From Enterococcus rotai (GTDB lineage Bacteria > Bacillota > Bacilli > Lactobacillales > Enterococcaceae): a DNA stretch of 64,000 bases. This document shows positions 58,178-64,000 of the stretch, piece by piece (positions within the stretch are counted from its first letter, which is position 1; each line of letters opens with the position of its first letter). The notes under the pieces were generated by a model. The model made no database searches. It saw nothing but the letters and a program-made list of their open reading frames with translations, and had not been told where the DNA came from. The translations under genes were made by a program, and so were the position numbers. The DNA lies in NCBI RefSeq assembly GCF_001465345.1, contig NZ_CP013655.1, forward strand, positions 2,156,102 through 2,220,101. Reading direction: 5' to 3'.

Positions 58178-58240
58178 CCGACTGACCAAAAGGCAGAGTG
58201 AATGATGCAAAGTACAAGGTGAACGAAGTGAACGTTGTCT
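58178..58240 (+). repeat. Diverged member of the dispersed intergenic repeat
   Basis: CGACTGACCAAAAGGCAGAGTGAATGATG and AAGTACAAGGTGAACGAAG parallel the 72-bp repeats at 7874 and 8015 and part of the leader near 39190. Confidence 0.45.
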
Positions 58241-58446
58241 CCTTGTCTTATATCTATCATTGATCATTTGCTTTACTTTGAATGAAACCTCCTTTGACTA
58301 GATTTGTAGAATAGAAAAAAACGATATCAGGTAACATCACCCAATATCGTTCACAATAGTCCCAAAGAATCATCTACTACATTTTCAAAGTAACCTATAG
58401 AGAATCCAAGAAACCTATAGAAAAATAGGCAAACTTTAGGTACAAT

Positions 58447-58565
58447 GAAAGAAGCTAGTACATGTTGCTAGCACTATTGGCAACTTGTTTGGGCAGGTGG
58501 TACTGTCTTTACAAGGCTTCAAATGCTTGGTTGCTGCCAGGCTTTGAAGTGCCAATTTATTTTTA
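58447..58565 (+). ncRNA. Structured RNA element, copy 2
   Basis: Same promoter-like pair (TAGAAA-17-TACAAT, 58441-58446). Stems: GCTAG/CTAGC, CTTGTTTGGGCAG/CTGTCTTTACAAG with loop GTGGTA, and GGCTTCAAATGCTTGG/CCAGGCTTTGAAGTGCC with loop TTGCTG. Pairs such as CATCTGA/TCAGATG in copy 1 become GCTTGG/CCAGGC here. A separate terminator (58578-58609) follows. Confidence 0.68.
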
Positions 58566-58577
58566 TATTCTGATTTG

Positions 58578-58609
58578 AACAGTTCATGTTAGCATGAGCT
58601 GTTTTTTCT
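58578..58609 (+). terminator. Terminator
   Basis: GAACAGTTCATG and CATGAGCTGTT form an 11- to 12-bp stem with one G-T pair, loop TTAG and a T6 tail. Confidence 0.82.
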
Positions 58610-58698
58610 ATTCTACCTCTTAAGTATATCCGAAAAGAATACGAACACGCAACATAATTTTTCTTACAAATACCATTAAATAACACTCAAAATCGTTC

Positions 58699-58712
58699 CC
58701 TTATATATAAGG
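58699..58712. promoter_or_regulatory. Palindromic operator candidate, site 1
   Basis: CCTTATATATAAGG is a perfect 14-bp palindrome, preceded by ATCGTTC (58692-58698). A closely related sequence (ATCGTTC-TA-TTATATATA-GGAA) lies at 63062-63083 upstream of the winged-helix regulator gene. Confidence 0.4.
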
Positions 58713-58875
58713 AAAAATAACAAAAAAATTTTTTGAAATCAAAAATCATAGCAACCATCTTAAAATAAAATGTATCGACATATAGTTGCTTTATTAATGT
58801 TTAATGTACTGAACTATTTACTTAGAAAAGTTAATGTGATAACATTAGTTAAAAATTAGAAAAATGGAGGTTTTT

Positions 58876-59834
58876 ATGAGAATTAAAAAAGTTTTTAATA
58901 GGATTTGTTTTGGTATAGTGATCGTGTCAGCTTTATTGGTAGGAGGACATTCTGTTTCAGCAATTTCAAATGTAGAGTCAGAAAATACTTATTTTGAAGT
59001 TAAAGAAGAAACTGTTTCAAAGTAGAGAATAAAGATGTAAAAGTTGTTGAAATTGAGCCATTGAAATATTCAGTTGAAGTGAATAATGATGTGACAATTA
59101 CTTCTGAAAATGAAGTAATGACGACTGATCAAGAAGTCGCTGAAATGGAAGAAAAATCTAAAGATATTGTGGTTACTAATGATGAATTTGTAACAGATGA
59201 TGAGTTAGACGAACTATCTTCAACTAGTAGTAAATATGACAATCATGATAAAGTTCTCCTAAGAAAAATTGCGAACGGCTTAACTAATTTGGAGTTTAAT
59301 ATGTGGAGACAGTTTATACCAAGTATAGAGAGCCAAGTGGAAAGTCAAACTGGAATTTGGGGCTGTGCAGTATCTGCATTGGATATCTTAGCTAAAGGAA
59401 CGAACTTAGAACAAAACACTAAGATATCCTATCCTAAACTTTGGAAGTATGCTGGAACAACCCAGTATAAGGTCGAAAATGGAATAAAATATGGTACTAC
59501 CAATAACACTAAAATTGGAAATGGATTTACCCAATTTGCAAAAGAAAAGAAAAAAAATATAACGCATCAAAATATATCTAATCCGAGCTTCAATCAATTC
59601 AAGTCTGCAATTGACAATAAAAAGCCCGCCATACTAGCTTATGGAATTTGGAATGCAAAAGAGAAAGCTCGTTCTGGTCACGCAGTTGCTGTTGAAGGAT
59701 ATTTTGCCTCAAAACAAGCAAATTATTTAGTTGTAGCAGATGGGTGGTATGCAGCAGCAAAGTATATTAATTATATTCCAGGAAATTTCCTTGATACATA
59801 TGGTATTATATGGTCAGGAATCAATACTATTTAA
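58876..59834 (+). pseudogene. Secreted papain/C39-like cysteine protease, frameshifted
   Basis: ATG 58876 with TGGAGG ahead starts a Sec signal peptide (ICFGIVIVSALLVGGHSVSA) and about 49 residues, then stops at 59023. Restoring one A in the AAA at 59019-59021 joins it without further damage to KVENKDVKVVEIEPLKYSVE and a 257-residue remainder. That part shows the papain/C39 arrangement: Cys in WGCAVSALDIL, His in SGHAVAVEGYF and Asp in VVADGWYA. It is a likely exported peptidase of the staphopain/C39_2 kind. As sequenced it is inactive unless translated from an internal start, which would lack the signal. The error-like single-base loss makes recent inactivation, phase variation at the A-run or a sequencing error all possible. 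Confidence 0.75.
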
Positions 59835-59852
59835 GTCTGAAAAGGATCAATC

Positions 59853-60248
59853 ATGAAAAAATTGAGTAGCGTTACAACGGTTTTAATCTTGTTGATTATT
59901 TTTATGGGGTGTTCAAAGAACACGGAGGAGAATGATGCAAGCATGAAAAGTGGAGAAAGTTTTGCACACATACGTCATTTGATCGGCACTATAACAGCTA
60001 TTAGGGAAGAATCACTTATTGTGAATACAGCAACAGAAATAAGTTCTACACAAACATCTGATGATCTAGATATTCCGAAAGGAAGTGAAATTTACATTTT
60101 TATTCCTTTTAAAGATACTCGAGAGGATATTTTAAAAAGGGTTAAAATGAATGAGAAGGTAAGAATTTCATATTCTAATATAGCTATAACGAATGGCATT
60201 TATACGTTAACGATTGTAGAAGATAGTCAAATTACCAAAGAAGACTAA
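59853..60248 (+). CDS. Small lipoprotein
   Basis: 131 residues: lipoprotein signal peptide (LILLIIFMGC, Cys20), then a ~95-residue beta-rich domain (HLIGTITAIREESLIVNTAT, IPKGSEIYIFIPFK, NEKVRISYSNIAI) that looks like an OB-fold/DUF3221-type module. It follows the protease gene by 18 bases and is presumably cotranscribed, so it could be that protease's inhibitor or partner; this is conjecture. Confidence 0.72.
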   Translation: MKKLSSVTTVLILLIIFMGCSKNTEENDASMKSGESFAHIRHLIGTITAIREESLIVNTATEISSTQTSDDLDIPKGSEIYIFIPFKDTREDILKRVKMNEKVRISYSNIAITNGIYTLTIVEDSQITKED

Positions 60249-60482
60249 AGTTAAACAGAAAAAATGTGAAATTTGTATACGAAAAGATATCGATATTTTA
60301 GGTGACGCATCTTAAACTATTCTAAAAATATTGGAGAGTGGTTTGGACCAGAATATTTATCTTTGCTAAAGAACAACGCTCTTTGGTTAAGTACTGTAGG
60401 AAATGAAACGATGGTTTTCTGATTTTTGACCAACTCTGAGTGCCAATAAATAAAACATAGTGGAATTGATTGATAAAATAGT

Positions 60483-60515
60483 AAGAAGCTAGATCGACTT
60501 TTCTAGTTTCTTTTT
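60483..60515 (+). terminator. Terminator
   Basis: AAGAAGCTAGA pairs with TTCTAGTTTCTT, seven-base loop, T-run. Confidence 0.7.
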
Positions 60516-60596
60516 AGTATATAACAGTACGTGTAGTACCATGTTGGGGATGCTATCTTCATTCGTTCAGTTGTAGAATTGCTTAAAAACGACAAA

Positions 60597-60718
60597 AAGA
60601 AATGACCGTTCATTAACTTTAGCCAGTTAAACGATCATTTCATAATGATATAAAATACTTGCTACCGTCTTAAACGGCTCTACATAGGAGAGGTATGTTA
60701 GCGCATATCTCTCTTATC
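60597..60718 (-). ncRNA. Candidate small RNA
   Basis: On the minus strand an extended -10 TGCTATAAT (60725-60733 complement) is followed by about 120 bases without ORF. They form a 10-bp hairpin (GAGAGATATG/CATACCTCTC, loop CGCTAA), a 4-bp hairpin (CCGT/ACGG), and a final stem (GAAATGATCGTTTAAC/GTTAATGAACGGTCATTTC) leading into TTTTT. Promoter, folded body and terminator in this order are the hallmarks of an intergenic sRNA. It contains a CU-rich ACCTCTCCT, which could pair with ribosome binding sites. It also directly follows the minus-strand gene at 60776. Confidence 0.55.
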
Positions 60719-60775
60719 ACTTGCATTATAGCATACAACACACTTTTTTTCCATATCCACTTAAAAGAGTATTTT

Positions 60776-61336
60776 CTAATTCTTGCTTAGAATCCGTTTA
60801 TAGATGATCGGTCTATCAAACCCAAACACTCGTTTATCCCCATTAAACATTTCCTCTTTTATGACCAATGCTTCATCAGATAGTTCTTGCTTTAAAATAA
60901 ACGCTGTTTTCTTCGTAAACATACTGTGTGATTCGCCAATAAACGTCCCCTCATGTTCCTTATAGTGCAATGGAACAAATTTATCAGATACTGAAAGAAC
61001 CGTAAAATCAATTTCATTTAGTTCATTAAATTTAGTGTTCATTAATTCTTTTGGCACAGTGATCGATTTTAACACAACCTCGCCAGATTCATCCGTTGAA
61101 AAAAGAAAAATATCTGATTTGAATTTCTCCTTATTATTCAACGTATAGTAACTTTCTTCATGCAAAAATACTCCATCGAATTCTTTTGGACCATTCACAA
61201 TCAAGTCATTTAGAATAGTATTATTGTGTATGGCAAAGGGGAAATGCTCTTGTTCTTCTTTCGATAGAGAATGAAACTGCTCACTATTATCGAAACGTCC
61301 AGTTAACATTTGAATAACTTTCCTCAAATTTTTCAT
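60776..61336 (-). CDS. Hypothetical protein, possibly CpcT/CpeT-like
   Basis: 186 residues, soluble. LRKVIQMLTGRFDNSEQ, then VFLHEESYYTLNNKEKFKSD IFLFS and a C-terminal FGFDRPIIYKRI have the layout of CpeT/CpcT (DUF1001) proteins, small beta-barrel proteins first known as bilin lyases; in a non-phototroph the role would be different. This resemblance is weak. ATG 61336 is preferred to GTG 61345; the ribosome binding site is poor (GAGTGAG). Confidence 0.55.
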   Translation of the reverse strand: MKNLRKVIQMLTGRFDNSEQFHSLSKEEQEHFPFAIHNNTILNDLIVNGPKEFDGVFLHEESYYTLNNKEKFKSDIFLFSTDESGEVVLKSITVPKELMNTKFNELNEIDFTVLSVSDKFVPLHYKEHEGTFIGESHSMFTKKTAFILKQELSDEALVIKEEMFNGDKRVFGFDRPIIYKRILSKN

Positions 61337-61477
61337 ACTGCTCACTCAGCTTTCTTTTCAATTGGTAATTAAAGTACAATCGCTTCTTTTCTATTTTATC
61401 AAAAAAAAATAGAAAAAAGCGACTCAAAAATAATAAATAGATCTTAATACGATTTTCAGTTTGCAAAAAATAATGAA

Positions 61478-62917
61478 TTAGTTTAAATAGCGACGAAGTT
61501 CTTTTGATAAATTCAGCCATTCCATTTCACCAGGGATTGAGGATATTTGAATCGATTTGATATTAGAAAGGTCTTCAGGAATTGCAAAATTAGCAACAAC
61601 AATATCAATATGTAGAAATCGAATTAAATTTTCAGTGACCGGTTGGTTAATCACAAAATGGATTTGAACCTCTTTTGGTGCTACAGATGCCGCAATATTT
61701 TTTAGGTATTCTGAAATTATTGGAGTACTAGATATGGCAAATAAAATAATATGATCTCTTTTCAAATTAGTTTCTGTTAACAAAGTTAACGAAGTGGCTA
61801 TATCCTCTTTGTAATAGAAATAAGAGTATTTTTCTAGATAATATAACCAATTTTCATATGTTTTGGGGTATTCATGTATAGCGATATTTTTTAAATCTTG
61901 TTGTTCCGTTTGAAAAAGAGGAGAAAATTTACTTAGCATATCTAAATTAGATAAATAGGATTTTAAAATCAGATTGAGTTCAACATTTGCCGAAAAATTA
62001 TAATGTAAATCTTTGAAAAAATTATCAACTATTGTATTAAAGGTTTTTAACTTGGGTAACAAATCATCGAGAATGTAAAAAGAATCTTTTCCATAAATAA
62101 CAGAATTTATAGCAGTGATGTAAATGTATAAAATTTCAGAATCAGACAGATCAGTATAGATAGGATCTTTTACTAAATGCCAATTAATAGCATTAGTAAC
62201 ACTCTTAAAGCCAGCATGAGTGCTATAGGTTGAAATGAGTGAACTGTCAAAAGAGACCTTTTTATTTTGAGCAATTCTGTTTCGGGAAATTTTGATTAGC
62301 TGAGCAAATCTATAGTAATCAATGGTTAAGACCTGTTTATAGTTGTCCCTGATATAGTCAAAAAAGTTATCAATAATTTCAAAATCTGCATCTGTAAATG
62401 TATTCATCCAATTTCTGTGGTTATTATTAAAATAATGGAAAAAGAAGTGGCGAATATCTATTTCATTTCCGATAAGTTCAAATGGATTGGTATTTAACGT
62501 TAAATGATAATCGGCTAATACATCTTTCAATAAATCGATATGTTTTCTTAAGGCCGACTGAGAGATAAAATGCTTTTCAGCAAAAGTTGCAACCTTTTCT
62601 TTTTTTCCTTCATAGAGTGAATCCACCAGTATAAATATAGGATTGTGTTGTATTAAATCATACATATACGTTTGGATAGGTTTTGGTGAATCGATTCTCT
62701 TGATAGACCAATTACTAGACTTGGTTAGTTCCACATTTGAAGAAAGAGCATTTTCTATTGATAAAAAATCTTGTTGTAACGTTTTAATAGATACATCGTA
62801 AATTTTTTGTAAATCAAAAACAGATATCGATTCGTTGGAATCTACTAATAAAGATAAAATATGTAGTTTTCGTTTTAATATATTATCGAATATTAATCTT
62901 TTTTCTATCTCATTCAT
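61478..62917 (-). CDS. Mga-like helix-turn-helix regulator
   Basis: 479 residues: an N-terminal HTH_Mga region (LVDSNESISVFDLQKIYDVS, then IKTLQQDFLSIENAL), a second helix-turn-helix (HFISQSALRKHIDLLKDVLA, about residues 115-134), and a long helical middle with PRD-like spacing. The C-terminus resembles an EIIB-like domain (HIILFAISSTPIISEYLKNI). This is the plan of enterococcal/streptococcal Mga-type virulence regulators, whose activity may be set by PTS phosphorylation. ATG 62917 is chosen because AAGGAG overlaps the upstream GTG (62929). It is divergent from the winged-helix gene at 63203. Confidence 0.82.
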   Translation of the reverse strand: MNEIEKRLIFDNILKRKLHILSLLVDSNESISVFDLQKIYDVSIKTLQQDFLSIENALSSNVELTKSSNWSIKRIDSPKPIQTYMYDLIQHNPIFILVDSLYEGKKEKVATFAEKHFISQSALRKHIDLLKDVLADYHLTLNTNPFELIGNEIDIRHFFFHYFNNNHRNWMNTFTDADFEIIDNFFDYIRDNYKQVLTIDYYRFAQLIKISRNRIAQNKKVSFDSSLISTYSTHAGFKSVTNAINWHLVKDPIYTDLSDSEILYIYITAINSVIYGKDSFYILDDLLPKLKTFNTIVDNFFKDLHYNFSANVELNLILKSYLSNLDMLSKFSPLFQTEQQDLKNIAIHEYPKTYENWLYYLEKYSYFYYKEDIATSLTLLTETNLKRDHIILFAISSTPIISEYLKNIAASVAPKEVQIHFVINQPVTENLIRFLHIDIVVANFAIPEDLSNIKSIQISSIPGEMEWLNLSKELRRYLN

Positions 62918-63202
62918 CCGATTAATCACTCCTTATTTATATTATAATCTAATTTTTATTTTTAATATATTTTAAAAATTCTAAATTGTAGAAGAAAATA
63001 AAGCGAATAACATGCTCAGTTATGAACGAAAGGAAGTTATTTTCTCTTGAAATCATTCTATATCGTTCTATTATATATAGGAAGAAAAAAGAAGAAAACA
63101 GTTTTTTTTTTTTTCTTTTTAATCGAAAAAAAAAGAATTTAAAATAAGCTGATTTGTTGTATATTCAATAAAGACAAAAAATAAAAGTAAGGATGAATAA
63201 CA
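62918..63202. promoter_or_regulatory. Divergent control region with palindrome site 2
   Basis: AT-rich 285-base region between two regulators. It contains ATCGTTC-TA-TTATATATA-GGAA (63062-63083), nearly the same as site 1 at 58692, and a T13 run near 63103. AAGTAAGGATG is the ribosome binding site of the plus-strand gene. Confidence 0.4.
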
Positions 63203-63892
63203 ATGACATATAAATCTATTGCTATTACAGATGGAGAAGAGAGTCGATTAAAAGATATACTATCTTCTTTTGACTTGTTAGATTTAAGTTTTACTACAGA
63301 AACAAACATAGATTTTTCTCACATAGATGCAGACCTTATTATCATAGAAGAAATCAAAACGATCAGCTCAATCAATATATTAAACTTATTATTTGAACTA
63401 AGAAAGAATTTTTCTGGACTAATTTGGCTGCTATCTACTAAATATGAAGAAAAAAATGAAATTTTGTATTACAAAATGGGGGTCGATGGAATTTCTTACA
63501 GTGATAGATCATCTGAGTTGATTCAGTTACAACTTACAAGTACGCTAAAACGTAATTGTAAAAAAAGAACATATATTTCTAATATAAATACAAATGGAGT
63601 TCCTTCTTTAAAGTTAAATTCAATAAATATGAGCGTACATAAAGAGGATGGAGAAGAAATTTCATTGACTCGTAGTGAGTATAATGTTTTGAACTTGTTG
63701 ATGGAAAATCTTAATAACACAGTTACCTATGAAGAAATGTTGTCCGTAATCTGGAATGACGATAAAAGAAGCAATAAGTATAAAATCAGTAATCTGATTT
63801 TTCATTTACGAAGTAAGGTAGAAAATGATTTGAAAAAACCAAAATATATAAAAACAGTTCGTTCAAAAGGGTATATGTTGAAAAAATCGTAA
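63203..63892 (+). CDS. Winged-helix regulator with degenerate receiver domain
   Basis: 229 residues. The C-terminal ~100 residues are an OmpR/PhoB-type winged helix (ISLTRSEYNVLNLLMENLNN, YIKTVRSKGYML). The N-terminal ~115 residues fold like a receiver (LIIIEEIKT, LIWLLSTKYEEKNEILYYKM, GVDGISY) but the acidic pocket and phospho-Asp are not evident, so it is probably not a classic response regulator. Such regulators occur next to enterococcal surface-protein (WxL-type) clusters. A further gene starts 62 bases downstream at the window edge. Confidence 0.78.
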   Translation: MTYKSIAITDGEESRLKDILSSFDLLDLSFTTETNIDFSHIDADLIIIEEIKTISSINILNLLFELRKNFSGLIWLLSTKYEEKNEILYYKMGVDGISYSDRSSELIQLQLTSTLKRNCKKRTYISNINTNGVPSLKLNSINMSVHKEDGEEISLTRSEYNVLNLLMENLNNTVTYEEMLSVIWNDDKRSNKYKISNLIFHLRSKVENDLKKPKYIKTVRSKGYMLKKS

Positions 63893-63954
63893 GTTGTTCT
63901 ATTTAGAGATAAGACTTAAAAAGAAACTGAAGTAGATAGGAGGTAGAATGAAAA

Positions 63955-64000
63955 ATGACAGAAAAAAAACCTGGGTTACTTTTTTTGGGAATATTAGTTG
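63955..64000 (+). CDS. Start of a gene cut by the window edge
   Basis: AGGAGGT (63938-63944) is followed by two overlapping starts. ATG 63955 opens MTEKKPGLLFLGILV, which looks like a charged start plus hydrophobic segment (signal peptide or membrane anchor). ATG 63948 opens MKNDRKKTWVTFFGNIS in another frame, also open to the edge. The first is preferred on hydrophobicity; spacing is long. Product unknown. Confidence 0.45.
   Translation, partial: MTEKKPGLLFLGILV

Larger units (their letters stand above)
57714..58875. other. Long noncoding region with RNA-like repeats
   Basis: No intact protein gene recognised in about 1.15 kb. It holds two copies of a structured RNA element (58055-58170 and 58447-58565), a diverged dispersed repeat (58170-58240), a terminator (58578-58609), a 14-bp palindrome (58699-58712) and, at the end, the leader of the secreted protease gene. 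A minus-strand stretch near 57940-58000 reads LVGILYFMGGLGFI-stop-RIDDGIDSSRK, faintly like Fst-type toxins, but is not a gene. Confidence 0.5.
60249..60775. other. Noncoding region with terminators and gene scrap
   Basis: A 38-codon open stretch (60306-60422, SKNIGEWFGPEYLSLLKNNA) looks protein-like but has no start and may be a gene scrap. Terminator AAGAAGCTAGA/TTCTAGTTTCTTTTT at 60483-60515. The right part is the candidate sRNA on the minus strand. Confidence 0.4.

Overview
The window is about 36% GC Firmicutes DNA and reads as an Enterococcus chromosome. It carries the enterococcal rel-dtd ... hisS-aspS and cggR-gap-pgk-tpiA-eno blocks, many short lipoproteins with a Cys lipobox, DUF4822, an LXG module of the DUF3130/DUF3958 type and an Mga-like regulator. 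Gene content suggests a species outside E. faecalis/E. faecium; this is inference from remembered gene order, not a database match.

Bases 1-11320: the C-terminal half of rel and complete dtd are followed by an accessory stretch inserted before the T-box-controlled hisS-aspS operon. That stretch holds a carnitine/choline acyltransferase, a ZinT-type zinc lipoprotein broken by one in-frame TAA, a folB'-'folP deletion scar (a relic of folate synthesis), and a two-gene Septu-like defence operon (PtuA ATPase + PtuB HNH nuclease).

Bases 11400-30720: a membrane/Asp-box pair, a beta-glucoside locus (ROK kinase, RpiR regulator, cellobiose-type EIIC, GH1 phospho-beta-glucosidase, cre site), an ankyrin lipoprotein, YitT, the glycolytic operon cggR-gap-pgk-tpiA and a separately promoted eno, an aldehyde dehydrogenase, an Xre regulator, a DUF975 protein and a two-repeat DUF4822 lipoprotein.

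Bases 30780-45550: a two-component system with a lipoprotein carrying a flavinylation-like motif and a SHOCT protein, a UvrA-like ATPase divergent from a WYL regulator, a GNAT enzyme, small membrane proteins, an MFS-M20 amidohydrolase pair, a remnant of the galE 3' end, and a HEAT-repeat protein.

Bases 45700-57350 form a conflict/defence island. An orphan LXG toxin operon (two helper proteins, toxin with an unrecognised C-terminal domain, immunity candidate, decayed second immunity-like gene) precedes a type I restriction-modification system. The expressed hsdS has two virtually identical target-recognition domains. A tyrosine recombinase and an inverted silent hsdS with two other domains follow, bounded by long inverted repeats: a phase-variable specificity switch.

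Bases 57400-64000: two tandem copies of a covarying structured RNA element, a frameshifted secreted papain/C39-like protease gene, a small lipoprotein, a candidate minus-strand sRNA, an Mga-like regulator and an OmpR-type winged-helix regulator at the edge. No rRNA, tRNA, CRISPR array or complete insertion sequence was seen.
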